Below are positions 1-6,474 of a stretch of 20,443 nt of DNA, piece by piece. The position numbers and the translations under genes are program-made. The notes below the pieces were generated by a model, which saw only the letters and a list, made by a program, of their open reading frames with translations, did no database searches and was not told the origin of the DNA. The DNA comes from a virus. Location: the IMG/VR virus record IMGVR_UViG_3300017752_000232, positions 1 to 20,443 of that record; one strand, 5' to 3'. Every line of letters begins with the position of its first letter. Positions within the stretch are counted from its first letter, which is position 1.

Positions 1-864
1 AACTTAGCTGTAACAGATTCTTATACAGATGATCGAATGATCATGTTAGCAAATGCTTTCACGGGATCTCCTTCGTTAGATGTTGGACTATTGTTTAACA
101 GAGGCAATCAAGGTAATGCTGCTTTCTTCTATGATGAATCTGTTAATAGTTTTAAATTAGCAGATACTAAAGACCCAAATTCAAACACCTCTCTTTCTCC
201 TGTTTCATTGTCTAACTTAGCACTAGGTAAGCTAAGTTATGATGGCACTGATCTTAGCACAGCTATAGTTGATAATAGATCAGGAGCTATTTCTTCAGTA
301 TTTGCAACAAACCTGACAGCTTCTCGTGCGTTATCTTCCGACGGTTCAGGTAAGATTGCAGCCGCAACAACAACACTAGTCGAGCTTAATCACTTATCTG
401 GTGTTGGTAGTGCGGTTCAAACACAAATAAACACAAAAGACACTATTGCTAATGTAGCTTCTGCCAATACAGCGTTACATGCAAATGATTTTGTAACATT
501 TACTAGACTTAATGCTAACGTTAACGTTGTTTCAGCAAACGCTGTAGGTGCAGAGACTAGGCTTAATGCTAATCTTGACATTGTACAAGATAATGTCGCT
601 GCTCTGTCTGGTGGTGCAATTCTTTTAACCCCCTTTACAAATGTTAATACGTCTACATCAACTTCTAACGTTTTCTTTTTAGGTAAGCCTATAGGTACAC
701 CTGCTAACGTTCTTTTTGTCGCTATTGATGGTGTTCTTCAAGTTAAAGATGTCCCAGGTACCTCGAACAATGACTATGTTGTAACTGTAGCAAATAATAC
801 TATAGCACTAACAGACGCAAGTATCCCCGCTGGCCTAACTATTACTACTCAAATCGTATTCTAA
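1..864 (+). CDS. Fibre-like virion structural protein (5' end cut off)
   Basis: The reading frame is open from base 1, so the gene begins upstream of the window; 287 codons are visible. The product is rich in Asn, Ala, Thr, Ser and Val, with no long hydrophobic segment. The first part (DVGLLFNRGNQGNAAFFYDE) resembles repeats seen in structural proteins of marine T4-like phages. The middle has a fibre-like stretch (ELNHLSGVGSAVQTQINTK), then an 18-residue heptad-like repeat beginning TRLNAN. The C-terminal ~75 residues (FLGKPIGTP ... FVAIDGVLQ) look like a small beta-rich tip domain. I infer a tail fibre or other virion appendage; the exact role is not shown. The stop overlaps the next ATG by one base (TAATG), so it is translationally coupled to the radical-SAM gene. 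Confidence 0.75.
   Translation, partial: NLAVTDSYTDDRMIMLANAFTGSPSLDVGLLFNRGNQGNAAFFYDESVNSFKLADTKDPNSNTSLSPVSLSNLALGKLSYDGTDLSTAIVDNRSGAISSVFATNLTASRALSSDGSGKIAAATTTLVELNHLSGVGSAVQTQINTKDTIANVASANTALHANDFVTFTRLNANVNVVSANAVGAETRLNANLDIVQDNVAALSGGAILLTPFTNVNTSTSTSNVFFLGKPIGTPANVLFVAIDGVLQVKDVPGTSNNDYVVTVANNTIALTDASIPAGLTITTQIVF
502..609 (+). repeat. Two tandem 54-bp (18-codon) repeat units in the fibre-like gene
   Basis: A 17-base block starting ACTAG(A/G)CTTAATGCTAA occurs at 502-518 and again at 556-572, exactly 54 bases apart. It encodes TRLNAN followed by Asn/Val/Ala-rich residues in both copies. The units have diverged after the first six codons. In-frame repeats of this kind suit a trimeric coiled-coil or beta-helical shaft. 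Confidence 0.6.
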
Positions 865-1847
865 TGGAAAAAATAAAACAACTTACTACTGAGCTAACAT
901 TTAGATGTAATGCTAAATGTCCTGCTTGTCATCGGTGGAAACCTCTAAGAGTGAATCTTAATGACCCTGAATATACTATATCGTTAGATAGATTTAAGCA
1001 ATTGTTCAATCCAGAATTATTGCAAAATTTAGAGTGGCTTATGTTAAATGGCAATTTTGGAGATTCTATTATGAATAAGGAGTTTCGTGAAATCATTTCA
1101 TATGTTAAATCTCAAGGAACAAAACTTAAAATTCATACTAATGGTGGCATACATAATAAAGACTATTGGAATGATGTAGGCAATATTCTAACTAAAGATG
1201 ACATTATAAACTTTGATTTAGACGGTTTACAAGATACTCACCATATTTACAGAATAAATACAGAATTTGATAAAGTTTTTGCAAACGCGCAATCAGTAAT
1301 TAAAACAGCACGACCTCAAGTTCACTGGAAATATATTGTTTTTGAACACAACAAGCATCAAGTAGAAGAAGCTAGAGATCTTGCTAAAAAAACAGGATTT
1401 ACAACATTCTCAACAGTCAAAACATCAAGAGATATATTTGCACCAAAAACAGGTAATTTTGTTCATGCTAAAAAAACGGAACAGTACCAAGAAGCAGAGC
1501 GTAAAATTAACTGCATATGGAGCGACTGGGGCAAGTGGTATATTTCTCCAAATGGTTTAGTTTTTAGATGTTGTTGGACTGGGGGACATTATTTCGATAA
1601 ACAAAATGATCGTTTTTATTATCCTCCAGAGTTTGAACGACTTTTTAATGGATTTGACGTTCCCCTACAAAAAATTTTATCGTATAATTACTGGAATAAA
1701 CTTCAACAGTTTTTGCAGGGATATGATAGATCATTTAATTTGTGCAAATCTCAGTGTGGAAAGATAGTCTCATCCATAGAAAAACAAGAAGAAAATTTAA
1801 TAACAGGAAGTATTGCCAACGTTGGTTTTAATACACAGGAAAATTAA
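864..1847 (+). CDS. Radical SAM protein with SPASM-like C-terminal cysteines
   Basis: A 327-aa protein. Residues 15-22 hold the CxxxCxxC motif (C15, C19, C22) that binds the radical-SAM [4Fe-4S] cluster. Further family signs are IHTNGG at 90-95 and DLDGLQDTHHIYR at 118-130, both usual in MoaA/PqqE/SkfB-type enzymes. C-terminal cysteines at 217, 236, 237, 294 and 298, with ISPNG before C236, match the layout of a SPASM or twitch domain holding an auxiliary cluster. Such enzymes often modify peptides or proteins, but the substrate here is unknown. The gene starts in a TAATG overlap with the fibre-like gene without a clear Shine-Dalgarno sequence, and its stop overlaps the ATG of the 65-aa basic protein in the same way. 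This points to a co-translated trio. Confidence 0.85.
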   Translation: MEKIKQLTTELTFRCNAKCPACHRWKPLRVNLNDPEYTISLDRFKQLFNPELLQNLEWLMLNGNFGDSIMNKEFREIISYVKSQGTKLKIHTNGGIHNKDYWNDVGNILTKDDIINFDLDGLQDTHHIYRINTEFDKVFANAQSVIKTARPQVHWKYIVFEHNKHQVEEARDLAKKTGFTTFSTVKTSRDIFAPKTGNFVHAKKTEQYQEAERKINCIWSDWGKWYISPNGLVFRCCWTGGHYFDKQNDRFYYPPEFERLFNGFDVPLQKILSYNYWNKLQQFLQGYDRSFNLCKSQCGKIVSSIEKQEENLITGSIANVGFNTQEN

Positions 1848-2044
1848 TGAAAACAGTAAGCAAAATTGGAAAATTTAAGTTTTTAAGATTCCCTAATCAA
1901 GGTATTAGACGGAATGAGAAGATTAGAAAACTTGCCACTACAGGAAAATTAGGATATTCTACTCTTGAAAGTTACATTAACAAAGAGCGTAAGCTTGGAT
2001 ACCCAATCAAGTATTCTAAGCCTATTGGTTTTAAAAGGAAATAA
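1847..2044 (+). CDS. Small basic protein coupled to the radical SAM gene
   Basis: 65 aa, not recognised. It is very rich in Lys and Arg (MKTVSKIGKFKFLRFPN at the start, SKPIGFKRK at the end), with Gly and aromatic residues and no Cys. There is no signal peptide or membrane segment. The ATG overlaps the stop of the radical-SAM gene by one base, and the next gene starts two bases after its own stop with AAAGGA as ribosome binding site. It could be a nucleic-acid-binding or virion protein, or, more speculatively, a substrate or partner of the upstream radical-SAM enzyme. Confidence 0.7.
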   Translation: MKTVSKIGKFKFLRFPNQGIRRNEKIRKLATTGKLGYSTLESYINKERKLGYPIKYSKPIGFKRK

Positions 2045-2045
2045 T

Positions 2046-2654
2046 ATGAAAAAAGATGGACACACAGACGTAGCTTCTTCACTTAGAATGTGTAAAACAA
2101 TTATCGAAGATGCTAATGATATAGTTAACGCGTTACCACAAGATATGGAAGCGTCACTCCCAACTTGGTGGACTAATAAACTTGCTAAATGTTCTGCTAT
2201 GATGAACGGTGCTCGTGATTACTTAGTGTATTCTACTGATACCCCTTCACCAACATCAATGCCTTTTACTTTTGAAGAAATTCCTTCTGATCAGGTTGTT
2301 GTAGGCGATTTTAAGAGTAAGCATTTTGATATCTGTCCCTCTGCTGTGGCTTTGTATAAAGATATCGAAGCTTCTGATGAAGCAATCGAGTCTGCTATGT
2401 TACATGACATGTTATTTAAAGTAGAAAAAAAAGCAATTGCTGCTGATATGGCTACTCAAGAACAGGTTGATAAAGCTCAACACTATGCTGATATGATTAT
2501 GGAATTAGCAAAAGAAATGAATATGGTTGATGAGCATGATTACGTAGAAGATGTTCATATGGCTAAAATGAAAGAATTAGCTAAAGGCGATAATGAAGAG
2601 GAAGATGATATGCTTCCACCATCTGCTAAAATGGTTCTTATGGAGGGCTGTTAA
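2046..2654 (+). CDS. Acidic phage protein of unknown function, probably virion-associated
   Basis: 202 aa. The frame is open further upstream, but ATG at 2046 is chosen because it follows AAAGGA and sits just after the stop of the 65-aa gene. The N-terminal part (DGHTDVASSLRMCKTI ... SLPTWWTNKLAKCSAM) resembles a domain I recall from uncharacterised proteins in virion-gene regions of marine T4-like phages; a profile search is needed to confirm this. The C-terminal half is helical, Met/Glu/Asp-rich and very acidic (GDNEEEDDMLPP) and ends in Cys. It overlaps the following basic 64-aa gene by one base, so an acidic/basic pair is co-translated. The function is not known. Confidence 0.75.
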   Translation: MKKDGHTDVASSLRMCKTIIEDANDIVNALPQDMEASLPTWWTNKLAKCSAMMNGARDYLVYSTDTPSPTSMPFTFEEIPSDQVVVGDFKSKHFDICPSAVALYKDIEASDEAIESAMLHDMLFKVEKKAIAADMATQEQVDKAQHYADMIMELAKEMNMVDEHDYVEDVHMAKMKELAKGDNEEEDDMLPPSAKMVLMEGC

Positions 2655-2848
2655 TGCCTCTTAAGCGCGGTAGGTCTCAAAAAACCATATCAACAAATAT
2701 TAAAGAGCTAATGAAAAAACCCTCAAAAGCTCGTGCTAAAGGTGTAAGAACCCTAGCTAAAAAGACGGGTACTACTACTAAAGAAGCCCAACGTCGGCAA
2801 GCAGTGGCAATAGCACTTAGCTCGGCAGGGAAGAAACGTAAAAAATAA
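2654..2848 (+). CDS. Small basic phage protein (DUF6496-like)
   Basis: 64 aa. It starts MPLKRGRSQKTISTNIKELM and ends RRQAVAIALSSAGKKRKK. This begin/end pattern (basic 'KTIS-NIKEL' then 'QAVAIALS-AGK') is one I recall from many short phage proteins, probably DUF6496. About a third of residues are Lys or Arg. It has a good ribosome binding site (GGAGGG, 2642-2647) and a TAATG overlap with the acidic gene before it. It may bind DNA or the acidic partner; neither is shown. Confidence 0.75.
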   Translation: MPLKRGRSQKTISTNIKELMKKPSKARAKGVRTLAKKTGTTTKEAQRRQAVAIALSSAGKKRKK

Positions 2849-2910
2849 ATTTTGACATATATCTAAATATCTGTGAAAATACAACATAAAAACCCCTTAA
2901 GGAGAAAACT
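2849..2910 (+). promoter_or_regulatory. Candidate promoter ahead of the beta-helix gene
   Basis: This is the longest gap in the + strand block (62 bp). TTGACA (2852-2857) is a perfect sigma-70 -35 box, followed 17 bp later by GAAAAT (2875-2880; 4/6 match to TATAAT) with an upstream TG forming an extended -10 (TGtGAAAAT). The same stretch holds TCTAAATA (2862-2869), one base off the T4-type late box TATAAATA. Which of the two is used cannot be told from sequence. AAGGAGA at 2899-2905 is the ribosome binding site for ATG 2911. Confidence 0.45.
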
Positions 2911-3558
2911 ATGGCATTAGTCTATAATATTGGTGGCCCAAACCCAAACTTCAATACAATCGCAGAGATTGATTCGACAACTTTGACACAGGGCGACAAC
3001 ACAATTCAAATCTCTCCAGGTACTCATGCAGCACCTGCTTCCATTACTGCAACTGATCTTTGTTTCAGAGGTATGGGTAATCGCGATGACGTAATCATCG
3101 ATGGCGCCGCTGGCGGTGCATTAGGTGTTGCACTAAGTGATAGCTGTTCAGGCTCAATCACTTTTGAAAACCTAACAATTAAAGGTCAGGACAACGTATT
3201 AACTGGTAACCCAGCTGGTGCAAACGCTGCTGTTACTAAATCAGGTAATGACGACGTTCAGCTTATCTTCCGTAACTGTAAGTTTACTAACGCAGAACAT
3301 GCTGTTATTCATAACGGTATCCATGCTAACGCACTCGGTGTAACTCAGATTGAGATGCATTATTGTGACGCACAAGTTGATAAAGCTATTGTTTCAAATT
3401 CTAACGTATTTGCAACATTCTCAACTTTCGGAGCAAATGCTTATCATACAGCCGCAGGTGCAGCTACTCCATCAACAGCTATTAAAACTATGCTTTGTGG
3501 ACCAAACTCAGCTAACGTTGGTAACTCGACTGAAACAATTCTTGCAACAATTGCATAA
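2911..3558 (+). CDS. Right-handed beta-helix (pectin-lyase-like) virion protein
   Basis: 215 aa. It has the alternating short beta-strand pattern of a parallel beta-helix: NTIQISPGTH, SITATDLCFRGMG, DVIIDGAAG, SITFENLTIKG, VQLIFRNCKFTNAEHAVIHNG and IEMHYCDAQVDKAIVSNS. Each rung begins with a hydrophobic/N/C residue ladder, as in pectate-lyase-fold proteins. No catalytic residues can be assigned. There is no signal peptide; the Ala/Gly/Asn composition fits a virion surface, decoration or spike protein. It has a strong ribosome binding site (AAGGAGAAAACT then ATG) and possibly its own promoter. The next gene follows after 24 bases. Confidence 0.75.
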   Translation: MALVYNIGGPNPNFNTIAEIDSTTLTQGDNTIQISPGTHAAPASITATDLCFRGMGNRDDVIIDGAAGGALGVALSDSCSGSITFENLTIKGQDNVLTGNPAGANAAVTKSGNDDVQLIFRNCKFTNAEHAVIHNGIHANALGVTQIEMHYCDAQVDKAIVSNSNVFATFSTFGANAYHTAAGAATPSTAIKTMLCGPNSANVGNSTETILATIA

Positions 3559-3582
3559 TAATTCTATAAAAGGAGAATAATC

Positions 3583-3861
3583 ATGGCAATGATTTCAAAA
3601 TCTGCAAAACAACCAATGGAAGGTATCGCTTCAGCAGCTTATCCTTCTGATACCGCTGCAGGCTCTAACGGAGCTAACGTAACTGGTGGTATGAAAAAAG
3701 GTCAAGGTTCTATGAATGAAGGAGCACCAAAAGTTGGTGGTAATTACCGTACTGGTGATAACACTCCTGGTGCTCGTGGAGCAATGTCGAAGAGTGTTTC
3801 TGTAGCATCTGAAGACGTGACCAAAGGCATGGGTGGCAAAGTCATCAAAGACATGCGTTAA
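3583..3861 (+). CDS. Small Gly/Ser/Ala-rich protein, unknown function
   Basis: 92 aa, not recognised. It is low in aromatic residues and rich in Gly, Ser, Ala and Met (SNGANVTGGMKKGQGSMNEG at 28-47), so it is probably extended or disordered. The C-terminus (SEDVTKGMGGKVIKDMR) is basic. A strong ribosome binding site (AAAGGAGAATAATC then ATG) suggests high expression, as for structural genes. Its stop codon is part of the next gene's ribosome binding site (TAAGGAG). Confidence 0.75.
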   Translation: MAMISKSAKQPMEGIASAAYPSDTAAGSNGANVTGGMKKGQGSMNEGAPKVGGNYRTGDNTPGARGAMSKSVSVASEDVTKGMGGKVIKDMR

Positions 3862-3870
3862 GGAGTACTA

Positions 3871-4068
3871 ATGGCTAAAACATTATCAGGAGCCGAAGCG
3901 AGAGAAGGTACGACCGTTAATATCGGTGATAACCGTTACGGTCTCCGTGAAGAGTACGATCCGGCTAAAAAACGGGAAACTCTTGAACACTATCGTTCTG
4001 GCCACGACCTTACTATTAGAGAAGTAAAAAACCCTCTTACACAGACAGTTAGAACAGTAAAAAGTTAA
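3871..4068 (+). CDS. Small protein, unknown function
   Basis: 65 aa, not recognised, hydrophilic with mixed charge (MAKTLSGAEAREGTTVNIGD ... NPLTQTVRTVKS), without Cys or membrane segment. The ribosome binding site TAAGGAG (3859-3865) overlaps the stop of the gene before, and the stop overlaps the ATG of a 39-aa gene (TAATG). The position at the end of the virion block suggests a minor structural or accessory protein. Confidence 0.7.
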   Translation: MAKTLSGAEAREGTTVNIGDNRYGLREEYDPAKKRETLEHYRSGHDLTIREVKNPLTQTVRTVKS

Positions 4069-4187
4069 TGATTGTTCCAGAGGTTTTTCAACGCTCAATG
4101 CCGAAACCTAAGAAGAAAAAGAAAAAGGCTTTAAAAAAGCACGTAAAGGTTTCATTAAAAGAAATTTACGGATTAAAATCTAAGTAA
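4068..4187 (+). CDS. 39-aa lysine-rich protein at the end of the + block
   Basis: A short frame, ATG 4068 to TAA 4187, coupled by TAATG to the gene before. The product begins MIVPEVFQRSMPKPKKKKKK and ends VSLKEIYGLKSK; about 15 of 39 residues are Lys. It is accepted because of the tight coupling, which recurs throughout this window, and because the frame runs to just before the terminator. The last 8 bases overlap, tail to tail, the stop end of the opposite-strand methyltransferase-like gene. The function is unknown. Confidence 0.55.
   Translation: MIVPEVFQRSMPKPKKKKKKALKKHVKVSLKEIYGLKSK
4108..4140 (-). terminator. Weak candidate intrinsic terminator for the - strand block
   Basis: Read on the - strand, GCTTT-TTT-AAAGC (4140 to 4128) forms a 5-bp stem with a 3-base loop, followed by a T-rich tail (CTTTTTCTTTTTCTTCTT). 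It lies 40 bp past the last - strand stop codon, inside the Lys codon run of the 39-aa + strand gene. The stem has only two G-C pairs, so it is weak. Confidence 0.3.
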
Positions 4188-4746
4188 AGATTCCGTTTAC
4201 ATAAGAAGACTTATAAGGGGCGCAGGAATATATCTGCGCCCTGCTTGTTTTTATAATCTGTTCGTATATCTTATTTTCGTTTACATCTACTGATATAAAT
4301 ATCATATCTTCATCAGACATAAATGAGTAATCAAACTCTTCACCTGCACAACAATGAATTTTAAGGTTGTCTCTAGCAGGTGTTTCTGCAGTTATAATTT
4401 TTGCAAGCTTTGCACGTTTTTCTGATATTTCAATACCATGATAGTTAATATCAGGAAATCTACGATGCATATCAAATAGAGAATAAGGATATAAACCACA
4501 ACCTACTAATATAATATTTTTACAAAAAAGTAACTTTTTCTTTGATTTTTTATCTTCTATTGTTTTTAAAACCCATGAATGCTCTTTTTTAACATTATAC
4601 AATCTATAGATTTTATCATTTCTTTTTGCTTGTAGAACTGTTTGAAATTCTCCATTAGATATTGAGTTTTTCCAATTCTTTATACTCTTTTTAAGAAGTT
4701 CTTTTGTGTATTCTGATGATTTCATTTGTTGAATTTTCTGTGCCAT
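4180..4746 (-). CDS. Class I SAM-methyltransferase-like (Rossmann) protein
   Basis: 188 aa from ATG 4746. Residues 78-91 (IILVGCGLYPYSLF) form a glycine-rich SAM-binding loop, followed by YHGIEIS (102-108) with the acidic residue that usually contacts the ribose, and IFISVDVN near residues 149-156. The 'GCG-x-x-P-x-S' loop with a following Met-His helix recalls nicotianamine-synthase-like Rossmann enzymes as well as ordinary methyltransferases; the substrate is unknown. The start is uncertain: ATG 4746, ATG 4725 or TTG 4761 all lie within the end of the GT-B gene and none has a clear ribosome binding site, so coupling to that gene is likely. Residues 169-177 are encoded by the terminator hairpin of the opposite strand. 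Confidence 0.65.
   Translation of the reverse strand: MAQKIQQMKSSEYTKELLKKSIKNWKNSISNGEFQTVLQAKRNDKIYRLYNVKKEHSWVLKTIEDKKSKKKLLFCKNIILVGCGLYPYSLFDMHRRFPDINYHGIEISEKRAKLAKIITAETPARDNLKIHCCAGEEFDYSFMSDEDMIFISVDVNENKIYEQIIKTSRAQIYSCAPYKSSYVNGIFT
4218..4253 (+). terminator. Intrinsic terminator of the + strand virion block
   Basis: Perfect 8-bp G/C-rich stem GGGCGCAG (4218-4225) / CTGCGCCC (4234-4241) with the 8-base loop GAATATAT, followed by TGCTTGTTTTTA (4242-4253). It sits 30 bases after the last + strand stop codon. In the other direction the hairpin is followed by CTTATAAGTC, not a T-run, so it should act on rightward transcription only. The hairpin is also protein-coding on the - strand (residues R169-P177 of the methyltransferase-like protein). 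Confidence 0.85.
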
Positions 4747-5809
4747 TAAGATTAAACTCAAAAGGTTTAGGTTTGTTTTTTAGTACATAATTAAGTGTTT
4801 CTTCAAGTCTGTGAAACTCTTTATTGTTCAGTACTTTGAAAAAACCGTAAGGTTCAAATGCGTAAGCTCTAACAAATTGTTCTAGTTTATGACCATCTTG
4901 TCTAGGCACTATTATCGAAGGCACTTGACCTTTTAATATTTCCATAGTTGAATTATAACCCCCATAAGTGATAAAAGCAGCACACTTTTGAATCTTATGA
5001 CCTAATTTAGGTATATATTCAACAAAAATCATATTCTTTTTAACTGAGTTACCTGTTTTAAGATATCTATTTGCAACAGGCATGACAAAGTTGTAGTCGG
5101 GAAATTTGTGAGCAATTTTTGTAATCTCTTTAAATAGCAACATGCCTTCACTTTTATTTAAACCTGTGCTCACATATACAAGGTTATTTTCTCTTTTATG
5201 TTTAGTGATTGTTTCATCACAAACATAACCAGTATATATTATTTGATCTTTTAAATCGTCAATAACTTGGTATGAACTACCAGCTATTGTTCTATCACTA
5301 TACAGTGGTAGAATTTCTGGATCTCCGTGGACTAATATTTTATCAACATAGTATTTACAAGCTAAATTTTGTGTTTTATTTACCCAGTCTTTTAGTTGAT
5401 CATCGTGCGGATCGTCCCAAGGAAAATCTCTTATTGACACCACTATCTTTATGTCTCGTCTTTTACACTCTTCAAAATACTTAAATAATTCATCTGCGTA
5501 GTTGTGTCTGCAAAAAGGAAACCCCTCACTCACTAGCGTTTTTACTTTGTATTTATCTAATGTTTCTAAAAACTTTGAATACCTATAGTTTTGTAGATTT
5601 TCATTTTTTATAAATGCTGCTGGATTTTTACCTTGTGGAACACTAAAATCTTCTAAAAAAGATACACTTGGTACTGAGTATTTTAGAGGTGGTTTAAATA
5701 ACTGATTAATTATAACAACATCTTCATATTTGGCAGTATTTTCAGCTAATAGCTTAACCCTATTACTATGCCCTAAACCATACAAATACTGTGTTAAAAA
5801 TGCTATCAT
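4691..5809 (-). CDS. GT-B glycosyltransferase (MurG/COG4671-like)
   Basis: 372 aa. The start is ATG 5809, chosen because it overlaps the thyX stop as ATGA and follows AAGGAAG. The N-terminus MIAFLTQYLYGLGHSNR has the GT-B opening strand and Gly-rich loop with G-x-GH. The C-terminal domain has VEYIPKLGHKIQKCAAFITY and YGGYNSTMEIL (282-292), then PSIIVPR and HKLEQ, matching the donor-nucleotide site of Glyco_tran_28_C / COG4671 predicted glycosyltransferases. It transfers a sugar, from a UDP- or similar donor, to an unknown acceptor: virion protein, host surface or DNA are all possible. It overlaps the methyltransferase-like gene downstream by up to 56 bases. Confidence 0.8.
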   Translation of the reverse strand: MIAFLTQYLYGLGHSNRVKLLAENTAKYEDVVIINQLFKPPLKYSVPSVSFLEDFSVPQGKNPAAFIKNENLQNYRYSKFLETLDKYKVKTLVSEGFPFCRHNYADELFKYFEECKRRDIKIVVSIRDFPWDDPHDDQLKDWVNKTQNLACKYYVDKILVHGDPEILPLYSDRTIAGSSYQVIDDLKDQIIYTGYVCDETITKHKRENNLVYVSTGLNKSEGMLLFKEITKIAHKFPDYNFVMPVANRYLKTGNSVKKNMIFVEYIPKLGHKIQKCAAFITYGGYNSTMEILKGQVPSIIVPRQDGHKLEQFVRAYAFEPYGFFKVLNNKEFHRLEETLNYVLKNKPKPFEFNLNGTENSTNEIIRIHKRTS

Positions 5810-6474
5810 CTTCCTTGAGGGTAAAACCAACCTTCAGCAAAAGGAAAAATTTTAATGATCTCTTCTCCACAAGCTTTTGCGATTTCCATATGCTCTTTTT
5901 GCGTTCCATTAGTTTTTCTTAGGTCAATATAATGAATCCAAGAACGTAACGTACCATTCATATAGAGACGAGACTTCATTAATCCTTCAGGTAAAACAGC
6001 TCTTGCCTGTTCTTTGGCAATCCCTCTTTCTAGAGCCCAGTTATATGCTTTTACTGCTTGAAGCTTAACTAGATCTTGTTGTCCAAACCATTTTTGTTGA
6101 AGAGAATTATCATCTGTTTCTATTGAGTTCTGTCTGTTTTTTGTATCTTGAAGTCTTGCTTCTCTTTGATCCCAGCCAAGAGCATCGTCTGGGTTTGCAT
6201 ATCGTTGAGAAAATTCTTGAAAAGAAAAAGATCTGTGACGTAAAATTTGCCTAGCAATATCTCTTGTAGTTTCTATTTCTAAACAGGCAGAAACCATCTC
6301 AAAGGGAGACCAGTGGTTTTCCCTTATAAGATACTTCAATAATTTTGTTGAAGTTTCGTTATTTATTTGATTGTCTGGGTTTGAAACTCTAGCACAATAA
6401 GCAACTAAGTCTTCTGCATTGTCTACCCCAATCATATCAACTGGTTTTGAGTATGATATTAATCTAACCTTCAT
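5806..6474 (-). CDS. thyX: Flavin-dependent thymidylate synthase ThyX
   Basis: 222 aa. It makes dTMP from dUMP with methylenetetrahydrofolate, FAD and NADPH. The ThyX signature RHR-x7-S is at residues 79-89 (RHRSFSFQEFS). Other conserved blocks are NHWSPFEM (53-60) and ARAVLPEGLMKSRLYMNGTL, which carries the substrate-binding Arg residues. The start ATG 6474 gives the usual MKVRLISY beginning; ATG 6486 (adding MVST) is possible and lies closer to AAAGGA at 6495-6490. The gene overlaps the dUTPase-like gene before it and the GT-B gene after it, so it is in the middle of a coupled set. It acts with the ribonucleotide reductase to supply dTTP. Confidence 0.95.
   Translation of the reverse strand: MKVRLISYSKPVDMIGVDNAEDLVAYCARVSNPDNQINNETSTKLLKYLIRENHWSPFEMVSACLEIETTRDIARQILRHRSFSFQEFSQRYANPDDALGWDQREARLQDTKNRQNSIETDDNSLQQKWFGQQDLVKLQAVKAYNWALERGIAKEQARAVLPEGLMKSRLYMNGTLRSWIHYIDLRKTNGTQKEHMEIAKACGEEIIKIFPFAEGWFYPQGR

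Noticed and set aside
1965-2045. Longer N-terminus for the acidic 202-aa protein
   Set aside because: It would overlap the 65-aa gene by 80 bases without a ribosome binding site, whereas ATG 2046 has AAAGGA and the conserved-looking DGHTDVASS start.
3886-4098. 70-codon open frame on the - strand within the small + strand genes
   Set aside because: It is antisense to two coupled + strand genes with good ribosome binding sites, and its product looks random.
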